From positions 114,466 through 178,465 of the forward strand of contig NZ_JACAEH010000014.1 of assembly GCF_013388945.1 (NCBI RefSeq): a stretch of DNA of 64,000 nt, read 5' to 3'. The DNA comes from Nitrososphaera sp. GTDB lineage: Archaea; Thermoproteota; Nitrososphaeria; Nitrososphaerales; Nitrososphaeraceae. Both the position numbers and the translations under genes were made by a program. Below, one piece after another: positions 17,569-26,162 of the stretch. Every line of letters starts with the position of its first letter. The stretch's first letter is position 1. Under the pieces are notes generated by a model. It made no database searches. It was not told the DNA's origin and was given only the letters and a program-made list of their open reading frames with translations.

Positions 17569-17991
17569 TCACATGCCGAGCTTGCGCGCCTTCTCGTCGA
17601 ACCTGGCCCTGAACTTGGGAACGTTGATTATGAACCTCTCGTGCCTGCCCTCCCCTATCCTGTCGAGCCTGTCGCTTGCCTCTACCTCGAACATGACCCG
17701 CCTGCCGTCCACCGATACCACTGTTGCCTTCAAGAACACCTGCGCGCCCACAGGGGTCGCCGCCAGGTGCTTAATGTCCACGATGGTGCCGACAGAATCC
17801 CAGTCGCTCTCCGGTATTGCCTGCTCCTTTAGCAAGAGCCTGCAGGTCTCCTCCATCTCCATTATCATTGCCGGCGTCGACAGCACGTTTTCCCCTTCCC
17901 AGAGAAAGCTTGTCGTCATGTTCGAGCCTACCGTTATCTCCCTCTTTTTGGTGGCCCCGACCTTCAGCCTTGATGCAAAATCAGCGCTCAT
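17569..17991 (-). CDS. Hotdog-fold thioesterase-like protein
   Basis: A 140-residue single hotdog domain. The core helix region (STPAMIMEMEETCRLLLKEQ) followed by VGTIVDIKHLAATPVG and a strand (VFLKATVVSVDGRRVMFEVE) resembles the fluoroacetyl-CoA/4-hydroxybenzoyl-CoA-type thioesterase family. It probably hydrolyses a small acyl-CoA; the substrate is unknown. It lies 55 nt upstream of the thermosome gene, in the same direction, with the C2H2-type zinc protein downstream only in position, not in transcription order. Confidence 0.8.
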   Translation of the reverse strand: MSADFASRLKVGATKKREITVGSNMTTSFLWEGENVLSTPAMIMEMEETCRLLLKEQAIPESDWDSVGTIVDIKHLAATPVGAQVFLKATVVSVDGRRVMFEVEASDRLDRIGEGRHERFIINVPKFRARFDEKARKLGM

Positions 17992-18015
17992 CTTGGATTC
18001 CTTTGATCATCTGGC

Positions 18016-18225
18016 TTAAAACCTGTGCCGGCGCTCGTCCACCTTGTGTTCCTTTTCTTCCTTGACGTGGTGGAGCCTGTCTTTTTCGTGGAGGAAAAGC
18101 TTGCCGCAACTTGCGCATTTCACGACGTGGCGCTTGTGGGCTTGCTGGGCGTGGCTCACAAGCTCGTCATAGCTTTTGAACCTGGCGCGGCATTCCTCGC
18201 ACTCGTGCTTGCTGAAGAGGCCCAC
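18016..18225 (-). CDS. Small C2H2-type zinc finger protein
   Basis: A 69-residue protein with one clear C2H2 finger: CEECRARFKSYDELVSHAQQ with a following H, and a second CxxC...H-x3/4-H arrangement (CASCGKLFLHEKDRLHHVKE). It is followed by a charged tail. It is likely to bind nucleic acid. Its stop is 24 nt before the thioesterase gene, so the two probably form an operon. Confidence 0.8.
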   Translation of the reverse strand: MGLFSKHECEECRARFKSYDELVSHAQQAHKRHVVKCASCGKLFLHEKDRLHHVKEEKEHKVDERRHRF

Positions 18226-18288
18226 GAGATGTCATAAACAAAGCTTGCTAAAAAGATGTCTGAAAAAGAAAGGGTAGCGACCCCGCGT

Positions 18289-18411
18289 TTACCTGCTACG
18301 CCTCATGCTTGAGGCAATCGCATAGGCCAGGCCGACGATGAGGCCAAAAGCCAGCGGAATCCATACCGGGAAAGCGGCCGGGTCGATCTGTCTGAACAGA
18401 GCTTCGAACAT
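18289..18411 (-). CDS. 40-residue single-helix membrane protein
   Basis: A short frame from ATG 18411 reading MFEALFRQIDPAAFPVWIPL, a hydrophobic helix (PVWIPLAFGLIVGLAYAIA), and a basic end SSMRRSR. It is below normal gene-calling limits. The clean topology (acidic outside, Arg-rich inside) and good codon use make it credible. Function unknown; it could be a small subunit of a membrane complex. Confidence 0.55.
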   Translation of the reverse strand: MFEALFRQIDPAAFPVWIPLAFGLIVGLAYAIASSMRRSR

Positions 18412-18513
18412 GCCAGATGGTTGATAGCACAAGTATATTAGATTTTCTACAGCATTCCTCCCGTGCGGGCCCCGGCTATACATTAAATTACCCCAAGGGG
18501 AAAGTGCTTCATC

Positions 18514-18789
18514 ATGAAGATGCTGAAGGAGATTCGCAAGTTCTGCCCCAAGTGCAAGACGCACACTATCCAGTCTGTGGCCCTGTACAAGAAGGGCAAG
18601 GACAGGACGGTAGCAGAAGGCGCACGCAGGCACGCCGAGGACAAGAAGGGATACGGCGGCCAAAAGTTCCCCGAGCTGAAGAGGACTGCCAAGACCTCCA
18701 AAAAGATGACTTTGCGCTATACATGCAAGACTTGCCAGAGAAAGACCATGAAAGAAGGAATGAGGATACGCAAGCTGGAGATAGCATAG
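18514..18789 (+). CDS. rpl44e: Ribosomal protein L44e
   Basis: Large-subunit ribosomal protein of the archaeal/eukaryal L44e family, 91 residues (an ATG at 18520 would give 89). The zinc-binding pairs are CPKCKTH near the N-terminus and CKTCQRK near residue 75. The basic KKGYGGQKFPELKRTAKTSK region is characteristic. It is followed after 2 nt by rps27e, the common archaeal pairing. Confidence 0.97.
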   Translation: MKMLKEIRKFCPKCKTHTIQSVALYKKGKDRTVAEGARRHAEDKKGYGGQKFPELKRTAKTSKKMTLRYTCKTCQRKTMKEGMRIRKLEIA

Positions 18790-18791
18790 GC

Positions 18792-18992
18792 ATGAAGCGC
18801 GAAATGATCCCAGTTCCAAAACCAAGGAGCAATTTCCTGACGGTCCAGTGCGAGAAGTGCAGCGCAACAACGACGGTGTTCTCTCACACGACGGCAAACA
18901 TCAAGTGCTCCGGCTGCGGCGAGCCGATTGCGCAGAGCAGCGGCTCAAAGGCCAGGATACTTGGCAAAGTCGTCGCCACGCTTGACCAGTGA
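18792..18992 (+). CDS. rps27e: Ribosomal protein S27e
   Basis: Small-subunit ribosomal protein S27e, 66 residues, starting ATG 18792 only 2 nt after rpl44e. The zinc knuckles are CEKCSATTTVFSH and CSGCGEPIAQ. The size fits the archaeal family. The 3' end overlaps the convergent cobY gene by 48 nt, unusual for a ribosomal protein gene. Confidence 0.97.
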   Translation: MKREMIPVPKPRSNFLTVQCEKCSATTTVFSHTTANIKCSGCGEPIAQSSGSKARILGKVVATLDQ

Positions 18993-19553
18993 CTCGGCAA
19001 GCTCTTTTTCCCTTTTTGTGTTGACGTTTACCGCCGTTTCTGCCCTGTTCATGACGACGTAGCGCTCTTCGACGGGTCCTGAAACTTGCGAGTCAAACAG
19101 CGTTATGCCCGAGTGGCACAGGTTGCCGACAAGCACGCTTGGAGTCAGGCCAAGCTTTTCCACAAAGCTTTTCTCTGCCGCAAGCGAGACGGCAGGACCG
19201 CTTTCTTTTTCAAGAAGGTCAAGCACATCGCGCACCACGGCTAGCGTGAGAAGCGGCACGTCGGCAGGGACTACAAGAACCTTCTCAGGTACAAGCTTTG
19301 CCAGAAGGAGCGACAGGTCCTGCGGGTAGCCGGCGCCCGGCGTGTCTATTATCTCGACGCCTTTTGCGGCCAGCAGCTTTCTTGTCAAGGGGGTCTTGGG
19401 CGACACGGCCGCGACCACCCTTGCAAACCTGCCCGACTTGTCAAGCGCGCCTATCACCCGCTCGACGTAGCGCTTTCCTGCAAGTTCCAGCATCGGCTTT
19501 TCGCCGGCTCCGAGCCTAGATCCGGCGCCACCGCACATGACTGCGGCTATCAA
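18945..19553 (-). CDS. cobY: Adenosylcobinamide-phosphate guanylyltransferase (CobY type)
   Basis: A 202-residue nucleotidyltransferase that activates adenosylcobinamide-phosphate with GTP during cobamide assembly; archaea use CobY in place of CobU. The N-terminal signature is MIAAVMCGGAGSRLG followed by GEKP, and VLVVPADVPLLT is the metal-binding region. The start is taken as TTG 19553, which overlaps the cobS TGA stop, giving translational coupling at the end of the cob operon. It also overlaps rps27e on the other strand. Confidence 0.88.
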   Translation of the reverse strand: MIAAVMCGGAGSRLGAGEKPMLELAGKRYVERVIGALDKSGRFARVVAAVSPKTPLTRKLLAAKGVEIIDTPGAGYPQDLSLLLAKLVPEKVLVVPADVPLLTLAVVRDVLDLLEKESGPAVSLAAEKSFVEKLGLTPSVLVGNLCHSGITLFDSQVSGPVEERYVVMNRAETAVNVNTKREKELAESLVKRGDDFAKYPGL

Positions 19554-20293
19554 AGCATCACCGACGACAGCACTATCAGCGACGCAAGCCGGGTCACTTC
19601 GTTTGACGCTCCAAGTACGTCGCCAGAGATCCCGCCAAAGCTCTTCTTCGAGGCGTGGCGCATCAGCGCCCCAAGCGCTATCGAGACGCCAAGCGCCACC
19701 ATGCCGGCATAGCCGGAGGCAAACCAGACTATTGGGATCATGATTCCAGTCGCGGCGGCCATCCGGCGCCCGTCCTTCATGGCAGCCGTAAAGGGCGAGC
19801 TGAACCCCTCCCACGCAGACGTGCCCCTGTAGGTCAAAAGCACCATGATGTATTTTGCTATCACTTCAGCCGCGATTATGCTTGTCAGGATCTGAAAGCC
19901 GGAAAGGCCGGAGCCAAACACGATTATCATGCCGGCAAAGTACATGACAAGCGCCGCGACGCCGGCCGAGCCGACGGCCGGGTCGAGCATCGCCTTGCGC
20001 TTGACTTCCTTGTCGCCCTTTGCCATGAGCCCGTCCGCAAAGTCGGCAAGCGCGTCGGTGTGGTGCACGCCCGTGAGTATGACGAGGCTGCCGGCCACGA
20101 TGAGGCCGACCAGCAGCGGGTGCAAAAAGGGCGATATGCCAAACGCCATGCCGCCCACGATGCCGCCAATGACTACGCCGGCAAGCGGGAATAGGTACAT
20201 GTTTTTTGCGACATAGTGTATGTCATGGATTTTGCCAGCCGGCAGTATGGTCAGAAACGCAAGCACGGACTGTATCGGCCTAAGGGATGCCAA
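19550..20293 (-). CDS. cobS: Adenosylcobinamide-GDP ribazoletransferase (cobalamin synthase)
   Basis: A 247-residue integral membrane enzyme joining adenosylcobinamide-GDP with alpha-ribazole to complete the nucleotide loop. The signature HHTDALADFADGLMAKGD (about 77-94), with its acidic metal ligands, is diagnostic. Multiple hydrophobic helices surround it. The start is TTG 20293, overlapping the cobD end by 14 nt; its stop overlaps cobY. The tight overlaps indicate a single operon. Confidence 0.95.
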   Translation of the reverse strand: MASLRPIQSVLAFLTILPAGKIHDIHYVAKNMYLFPLAGVVIGGIVGGMAFGISPFLHPLLVGLIVAGSLVILTGVHHTDALADFADGLMAKGDKEVKRKAMLDPAVGSAGVAALVMYFAGMIIVFGSGLSGFQILTSIIAAEVIAKYIMVLLTYRGTSAWEGFSSPFTAAMKDGRRMAAATGIMIPIVWFASGYAGMVALGVSIALGALMRHASKKSFGGISGDVLGASNEVTRLASLIVLSSVML

Positions 20294-21248
20294 GCAAAAG
20301 CCTCCACCAGCCGGCCAGATACAGGACGGACATCGCCGGTGTCGAGAACGCGGCGAACAGCAAGACCGTCGTCAGCTTCATTATCGAAACAGCCTGGCGG
20401 CACTTTTCTATAGTCGCCGGCTCCTGCGAGTCGCCAAGCGCATAGTGGCCTATCTTCTCAAGCCTGACCCTGAGTGCGCCGGCCATGGTAGCCATGGGGT
20501 AGCCGGCGTTTGGCGAGAACGTCTTGGCGTGGTCGCGCTGCAGCATGCGTGCTGAATTCTTCCAGTCAGCGCCGATGATTTTTGCCGAGACCACCATCAG
20601 AGAGGCGGTTATCCTTGCAGGGATGTAGTTGGCAAGCGTGTCAAGCCGCGCGGACATCCAGCCGATGTTGCTATAGTACTCGTCCTTGTAGCCTACCATC
20701 GAGTCAAGGGTGTTTATCACCCTGTACGCAAAGGCGCCTGCGGGCCCGAAAAGCGAGTAATAGAAAACCGGCCCTGCGATCCCGTCAACCGTGCTTTCGC
20801 CCACGCACTCTATAGTCGCCGACAGGACATGCTGCTCGTCAAGGTCGTCTGTTTTGCGCCTAACTATCATGGAAAGGTTCTGCCTTGCCCCGGGCAGGTC
20901 GCCCCTCTCAAGGCAGCCGGTTATTGCCATGGCATGTTTTTCCATGCCCCTTACGGCCACAGTCACCTTCAGGATGATAGCAGAAAACGCGCCAAGCGTA
21001 AAAAGGCCTGCAAGATGCAAGCTTGCAACTGCTGCAAAGTGCACCGCAAGCGCAAGCAGGCCGACTAGCAGCAGCGCAAACGCCGCCCCTTTTGCCCTTT
21101 CAACTGTTGCAGAACCTGACTTTAATCTTGGAACGAAATACCCGACGAGCCTGCCGAGCCACGCCACCGGGTGGTAGCGGTTAGGCGGGTCTCCAAAGGC
21201 CCAGTCAAGTGCAAGCCCGCCGGCGAGCGCTGCAATAAGTGTAATCAA
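20280..21248 (-). CDS. cobD: Adenosylcobinamide-phosphate synthase (CbiB/CobD)
   Basis: A 322-residue membrane protein attaching the aminopropanol (or its phosphate) linker to adenosylcobyric acid. Visible family motifs are the N-terminal DWAFGDPPNRYHPVAWLGRL, the ECVGESTVDGIAGPVFYYSL segment (about 150-170) and DSMVGYKDEYY near 208. It overlaps cobQ (ATGA, 4 nt) and cobS (14 nt). The named pathway step follows from the CbiB family. Confidence 0.95.
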   Translation of the reverse strand: MITLIAALAGGLALDWAFGDPPNRYHPVAWLGRLVGYFVPRLKSGSATVERAKGAAFALLLVGLLALAVHFAAVASLHLAGLFTLGAFSAIILKVTVAVRGMEKHAMAITGCLERGDLPGARQNLSMIVRRKTDDLDEQHVLSATIECVGESTVDGIAGPVFYYSLFGPAGAFAYRVINTLDSMVGYKDEYYSNIGWMSARLDTLANYIPARITASLMVVSAKIIGADWKNSARMLQRDHAKTFSPNAGYPMATMAGALRVRLEKIGHYALGDSQEPATIEKCRQAVSIMKLTTVLLFAAFSTPAMSVLYLAGWWRLLLGIP

Positions 21249-22093
21249 AGGCCAGCCACCTTTTCCAGCTTGGGAATGTCGACGCTCTCACTTATTGCCT
21301 TTGCGAGCAGGCCTATCTGCCAGTCCCACGACTCCTGCGGCAGGTCCGGCCTGCCGGGGCCGCCCGTGAGCGAGTCTTCCTCGGGCAGGTCAAAATCAAT
21401 TTTCGGTATGACTCCAAGGACGCGCTTTTTTGTAAGGTTGTAAATCTGCTTTATGCCCGGCTCGAGCAGCGACTGGTCGCCCCGGAACTTGTTTATCAAA
21501 AAGCCCTTGACAAGTGCCCTGTGCCTTGCCTTTAGCAGCTGCATCGTCCCTGCGATGCTTGCAAAGCAGCCGCCCCGCTCGATGTCGGCGACTATGATGA
21601 CCGGAGCCTTTGCCCTTTCGGCGATGAGCATGTTTGCAATGTCGTATTTTGAGATGTTCACCTCAGCAGGCGAGCCGGCGCCTTCCATCACAACAATGTC
21701 GTGCTCTTTGCGCAGGCTGTCAAGCGCCTTGAGCGCTACAGGCAGCCCTTGCTTGAGCGCAAACTTTTCGTAATAATCCTTGGCGTGCATCTCGGCGTAG
21801 AACCTGCCGTTTACAAGCACCTCGCTCCGGTAGTCGCCAAGAGGCTTCAGAAGCACAGGGTTCATCAGTGCGCTTGGCTGCACCCTTGCTGCCACTGCCT
21901 GTATCGCCTGCGCCCGGGCCATCTTGCAGCCGTCCCCTGTCGAGTAGAGGTTGGACGACATGTTCTGCGCCTTGTACGGCGCGACCTTGTAGCCGGCGTC
22001 AGAAAACAGCCGGCACAGTCCGGTGACAAGCGTGCTCTTGCCAGAGCCTGACGAGGTCCCCTGGATCATGAGGAGCCTAGCGCGCCTTGCCAT
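21245..22093 (-). CDS. cobQ: CobQ-like cobyric acid synthase, ATPase domain only
   Basis: CobQ/CbiP amidates cobyrinic acid side chains. This 282-residue protein has the ATP-binding domain: P-loop GTSSGSGKST (12-21), YKAQNMSSNLYSTGDGCKMA (about 40-60), VMEGAGSPAEVN and ADIERGGCFAS. It ends after VLGVIPKIDFDLPEEDSLTG and a short tail, so the class I glutamine amidotransferase half found in full-length CobQ (about 480 residues) is absent. The stop overlaps the cobD start, so the end is not a random truncation. ATG 22093 is chosen over TTG 22108; it overlaps the cobC end by 17 nt. Either another protein supplies the amidotransferase or the substrate differs. Confidence 0.85.
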   Translation of the reverse strand: MARRARLLMIQGTSSGSGKSTLVTGLCRLFSDAGYKVAPYKAQNMSSNLYSTGDGCKMARAQAIQAVAARVQPSALMNPVLLKPLGDYRSEVLVNGRFYAEMHAKDYYEKFALKQGLPVALKALDSLRKEHDIVVMEGAGSPAEVNISKYDIANMLIAERAKAPVIIVADIERGGCFASIAGTMQLLKARHRALVKGFLINKFRGDQSLLEPGIKQIYNLTKKRVLGVIPKIDFDLPEEDSLTGGPGRPDLPQESWDWQIGLLAKAISESVDIPKLEKVAGL

Positions 22094-23138
22094 TTTCCAT
22101 CCTCTCAAGTGCTTTCAAAACAATCAGGTTCTCCCTGTGCGTTTTCACGGCTATCCTGACGTGCTGCGAGCCCATGCCCGTGAACGTGCTGCAGTCCCTG
22201 ACAAGCACGCCGGTCTTTTTCAACAGCTGGTCGCGAAACCCAGTCGAGTCGCGGCCGTCCAGCTTTACAAGGAAATAGTTGGCGTCTGATGCAAGTGGTG
22301 TGAACGACTGCATTTTCTTGATCCTGTCGTGTATGAACTTTCTTTCTTTTTTGACAAGCTTTGCAGCCCTTGCGACGTGGGCCCTGTCTGAAACCGCGGC
22401 GACGCCTGCTGCCTGCGCAAGGCCGTTGACGTTCCACGGCACCCTGAACGCAGACAGCTTTTCAACAACAGCCGGCGACGAGACGCTGTAGCCCACCCTC
22501 AGGCCGGCAAGCCCGTGCGACTTTGTGAGGGAGCGCAAGACCACGAGGTTGTCATGCCCATTTACCATGTCGACAAGCGTCTCTGCCCTGTCTGCAAGCT
22601 CGATAAAGCACTCGTCGAGCAGTATCTTTGTCGAGCTGTCGATACTTTCGATTATTTTCTTTATCTCGTTGGTCGCTAGCAAGCCGGTGGGGTTGTTTGG
22701 GTTGCAGAGAAAAACCGCGTCGGCTCCGCGGGCGGCGTCAATGACTGCGCCGGCATCAAGGTGCAAGTCCGGTGCAAGCGGCACGAAAGTTATGCTGGCG
22801 CCGGCCCTCTGCGACGCAAGCTCGTACTCGCAGAAAGTGGGCGCCGGGATTACAACGCGCCTTTTTGCAAACGCCTGCGCAAACCAGTGCACAATCTCTA
22901 CCGCGCCGTTTCCAACCGCTATCCTGCCGGCGTCGGTTCCGAGGTGGCGCGCTAGGCTCTCTCTCAAGCTGGTGCATTCAGGGTCCGGGTAAACAGGCGC
23001 AAGCGACGACGCGCCTTTCTCGATAACCCGGATGGCCTTTTTCGGGGCGCCAAGCGGGTTGACGCTAGAGCTGCAGTCCACCCTGACCTGCCTGTGGTCC
23101 ACCGAATAGATGCCACCGTGCGAGCAGGCGCCTGTCAC
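22077..23138 (-). CDS. cobC: PLP aminotransferase-fold enzyme, CobC/CobD-type (threonine-phosphate decarboxylase-like)
   Basis: A 353-residue class I/II aminotransferase-fold protein. The N-terminal SHGGIYS motif is typical of cobamide-linked threonine-phosphate decarboxylases and separates them from HisC. CNPNNPTG is at 145-152, the PLP-binding Asp at about 175 (LLDECFIE) and Schiff-base Lys206 in SLTKSHGL. As first gene of the operon it probably makes aminopropanol phosphate for the nucleotide loop. Histidinol-phosphate aminotransferase is the alternative, made less likely by context. Confidence 0.88.
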   Translation of the reverse strand: MTGACSHGGIYSVDHRQVRVDCSSSVNPLGAPKKAIRVIEKGASSLAPVYPDPECTSLRESLARHLGTDAGRIAVGNGAVEIVHWFAQAFAKRRVVIPAPTFCEYELASQRAGASITFVPLAPDLHLDAGAVIDAARGADAVFLCNPNNPTGLLATNEIKKIIESIDSSTKILLDECFIELADRAETLVDMVNGHDNLVVLRSLTKSHGLAGLRVGYSVSSPAVVEKLSAFRVPWNVNGLAQAAGVAAVSDRAHVARAAKLVKKERKFIHDRIKKMQSFTPLASDANYFLVKLDGRDSTGFRDQLLKKTGVLVRDCSTFTGMGSQHVRIAVKTHRENLIVLKALERMENGKAR

Positions 23139-23259
23139 ACCGGGTTATTGCCGCAGTCTGTATTTAGAATGTACGCCTTTGTTCCTGCTCCTCCGGATCT
23201 GAAATAAGCTCTAGAAAATACTTATCTAAAAGGTAATCAGAACATGGTTATCACCTGTT

Positions 23260-24336
23260 ATGGTTAAATTTACTGTCGGCATGAACAATGGCTGGTTTGC
23301 TGACAAGTACGCAGTTGACCTTGGCTACAACCAGTTTTCAGGATCAGAGCTGTGGCACTGGCCTCACACCGATCCGATACCGATAGACCTCAGCAAGCCT
23401 GACCCTAACCCGCCCAGGCCTTTGCTCTCTGACCATCCAGAGCTCATAGACCAGTATTTCTCTCAGGTTCAGGGGATCGATGTGGTAAGGATATGGGTTT
23501 TCGAGAGGCTTGAAGGAATCAGGTTTGACGCAAGCAACAGAATCGTTGGAATCGACAATGAGCTGCTGAACAATGCGCTTGCTATTCTAGACTCTGCCAA
23601 TGCGCATGGGGTGAAGGTCTATTTCTGCCTCTTTGACTCGTGGGTCGTAAAGCATGAACCTCCTCAAGGCCTGCCGGCATCCAGAATAAGCAATTACAAT
23701 GGCTGGCATGCAGCTGTAAAGAGTATCATGAAATCGATAGTAGAGAACCCGTCTGATTTTGTAAACCTGGTCCTCCAGCCATTTGTTAATGCCATAGCTA
23801 ACCATCCGGCTGTTTATGCCATCGACGTCATGAACGAGCCGGAAGGAATGACTCTAAATACACTGACTGTAAGCAACTCGGCAATGCGTAACTACATTAG
23901 CCAATGTTGTAGTGTTATCAGGCCCCGGTTCAAGGCAAGCGTGGGTTGCATGAGAAGCGGTACTGCAAAGGGTTACTCAAATCTGCCTGTTGATTTCTGC
24001 GACTTCCATTCGTACAATGATGTTGCAAGTCTGATATCCTATGCAGCAAGCAGCTACAATAACAAACCGTGTATAATCGGGGAATGTGGATACCCGGTCG
24101 GCCGACCAGTATCATCAAGGAGTGCGAATGAAGTGCAGACTGCAAAAGACTATGTCACCATGGCGCTTAACAAGGGATACTCCAGCTGCCTCCTCTGGAA
24201 CAGCTATACAAGCGATGCCAACAGGATGGAGGTAGAACAGTGGTCCAAGCAATTCGCAAGCAACAACCACCAGGTCCAGCCAGCTCCTGCCATGACTTTC
24301 TGGGAATGGCTCCTGAGCTTGTTTGGCATAGCATAA
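23260..24336 (+). CDS. GH5-like glycoside hydrolase
   Basis: A 358-residue (beta/alpha)8-type glycosidase of clan GH-A. The acid/base glutamate is in DVMNEPEGM (Glu193) and the nucleophile in IIGECGYP (Glu275); GIDVVRIWVFERLEGI near 72-87 and DFCDFHSYND near 245 fit the strands that carry active-site residues. No clear signal peptide is present, so it may be cytosolic or exported unusually; the C-terminus is hydrophobic (FWEWLLSLFGIA). Endoglucanase or mannanase activity is possible. It opens an AT-richer island and may be laterally acquired. A TATA-like AAATACTTATCT region lies about 35-45 nt upstream. Confidence 0.8.
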   Translation: MVKFTVGMNNGWFADKYAVDLGYNQFSGSELWHWPHTDPIPIDLSKPDPNPPRPLLSDHPELIDQYFSQVQGIDVVRIWVFERLEGIRFDASNRIVGIDNELLNNALAILDSANAHGVKVYFCLFDSWVVKHEPPQGLPASRISNYNGWHAAVKSIMKSIVENPSDFVNLVLQPFVNAIANHPAVYAIDVMNEPEGMTLNTLTVSNSAMRNYISQCCSVIRPRFKASVGCMRSGTAKGYSNLPVDFCDFHSYNDVASLISYAASSYNNKPCIIGECGYPVGRPVSSRSANEVQTAKDYVTMALNKGYSSCLLWNSYTSDANRMEVEQWSKQFASNNHQVQPAPAMTFWEWLLSLFGIA

Positions 24337-24349
24337 CGGATAAGGTTCC

Positions 24350-26023
24350 TTATGTCCTCGCAAGAATCTCGTAGTATTGATTCTCGTATATTGTATGATA
24401 GTATAGGTCAAGCTCGCTCCTGTGGTCACTCCAGTACTTTGCAGGCTCTACACCATCCGAATCTGGCACTTTGGAAATAACTATCAACGTGTTATCGGAT
24501 TGCCAAGGTTCGCGAAACGATTGTTTCCATGTGCTGGATTCGATTATGGAGTCAAAGTTTCTAAGGGCTATCCCGCTGGCTACCATTATCCTGTGCTCCT
24601 GCGCAGAGCCCGTGATTATCATTACCGAACCCGTGCCATCGTAAATCGAGCCAAGTTTCTCACCTGTCTGAATTGCAATCGGAGTCTCTTTGTACCCAAA
24701 ACCACCTTTGGCGTCAGCAAGAGTCACGACAGGTCCAAAAGCAAGGGCAACCGGCAGAAATGCAAACAGCGCTGCAACAACCCCTGCCAAAAGCAGCTTG
24801 TTGTTTGCTATTATTTTTGGCTGTTTTGAGATATAGATTCCTGCAAGGACTATCAATAATGGTGCCAGCAGGACGACGAACCTAGAATTGAACCACAGGG
24901 TCATCTCGCCGATTCCAATGAGCATTGAAACAATGGTAAATATCGGGGCCGCTGCAAGAAAAGCAAGCAGGTGTCTTGTTCCGCCGGCTCCGCCTATTGT
25001 TCTTCTGTGCACTAGATATGCAATAGCCGCCGCGGCCAAAAGAACGGGCCCGTAAGCCATTACTGCTGTTATCCCGTAGACGCTTATGACGTTGTACGGC
25101 TGCAAAACGAGGCTTTCGCGTACCGGCCTGTTGAGCGCCTGCGACGCCGCAGAATAGTACTGTGCATTGGCGAATTCCAGCGGATCACCATATTTTACTT
25201 CGTTGAATGCAAGCCAGAACATTATTCCTGACAGGGAGATGACCACTATGGCTGCGGCGCCCAGAACAGTAAGGCTGTTTGCAGTCCTTTCTTGTCTCTT
25301 GTGAAGGATCGTTATCGCAACGGAAACCATGAGGAAAATAGGTAGAATCCAGCCCTCATACCTGCAAAGCGTGGCTGCAGAAACAAAAGCCGCGCATACA
25401 AGAAGATACTTCAAATTGCCCTGCGAGCCGCCTTTGTACTCCTCGATCCATCTTAGAAGATAGAATGCCGAGCCAACAAAAAAGAGCATAAACGGCGCTT
25501 CGGTCATGGCGGTGATGCCTAGATACATAAAGTTAGGATTGAGCGCGTAGAGCAGGGCACCTGCAAGAGCAACGTACGGTATGAGATGTATCTTGATGTT
25601 TGGAATTCTTGACAAGACTCTTGCCGTTATCTTGTACAGAAAGATGGAAGTAAGTGCCAAGCTTGAAAGACTTATTGTAAGGCCTGCAAACCCGGAAAAA
25701 AATAGCCCGTCTATAAGCGATGGAAACATCAATAGAAAATGCGGAAGGGGAAGCCAGACGGTGCCTATCTGATCCCATCCCGGGTTCTCTTTCCAGTCAA
25801 ACAGCTTTCGGCCAGCTATCAGGTGGGAGCCTGCATCCCCATAATATAACAATGCGTATTTGTCGACATTGTACATGTATAATGCAGTAACAAGTCCGCA
25901 AATCGTAATTATGATGAGTAGGAGACCAACATTTCTTCTGTGGTTAATATCATAGGCGCCTTTTTGGAGACCTGCTTCCAATTGGTAATGAATATGCCCT
26001 CTTGTCACAGTATAAAAGTTCAC
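24350..26023 (-). CDS. GT39-like polytopic membrane glycosyltransferase
   Basis: About 557 residues with roughly 11-13 hydrophobic helices. The first periplasmic-side loop carries YYGDAGSHLIAGRKLFDW and TVWLPLPHFL, the arrangement of acidic residues typical of the PMT/ArnT/AglB-like GT-C fold. Such enzymes move sugars from lipid-phosphate donors onto proteins or lipids outside the membrane. The start is uncertain: GTG 26023 opens the frame, but a TATA-like TATAAAA (26011-26017) on that strand suggests a shorter start near TTG 25981. Convergent with the glycosidase gene, 13 nt apart. Confidence 0.75.
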   Translation of the reverse strand: MNFYTVTRGHIHYQLEAGLQKGAYDINHRRNVGLLLIIITICGLVTALYMYNVDKYALLYYGDAGSHLIAGRKLFDWKENPGWDQIGTVWLPLPHFLLMFPSLIDGLFFSGFAGLTISLSSLALTSIFLYKITARVLSRIPNIKIHLIPYVALAGALLYALNPNFMYLGITAMTEAPFMLFFVGSAFYLLRWIEEYKGGSQGNLKYLLVCAAFVSAATLCRYEGWILPIFLMVSVAITILHKRQERTANSLTVLGAAAIVVISLSGIMFWLAFNEVKYGDPLEFANAQYYSAASQALNRPVRESLVLQPYNVISVYGITAVMAYGPVLLAAAAIAYLVHRRTIGGAGGTRHLLAFLAAAPIFTIVSMLIGIGEMTLWFNSRFVVLLAPLLIVLAGIYISKQPKIIANNKLLLAGVVAALFAFLPVALAFGPVVTLADAKGGFGYKETPIAIQTGEKLGSIYDGTGSVMIITGSAQEHRIMVASGIALRNFDSIIESSTWKQSFREPWQSDNTLIVISKVPDSDGVEPAKYWSDHRSELDLYYHTIYENQYYEILART

Positions 26024-26162
26024 TGTTGTTGGCCTATAGAGACTGTATGATTTCTTTGGGATGCACTCATTCTCAGTGTGGAGCTCGTAATTTAACCGGC
26101 TTTATGCTATTTTCGTCTGTTAGGTTTATGAATTAATAAAAAATGGAAAGGAGAGGCGCGTC

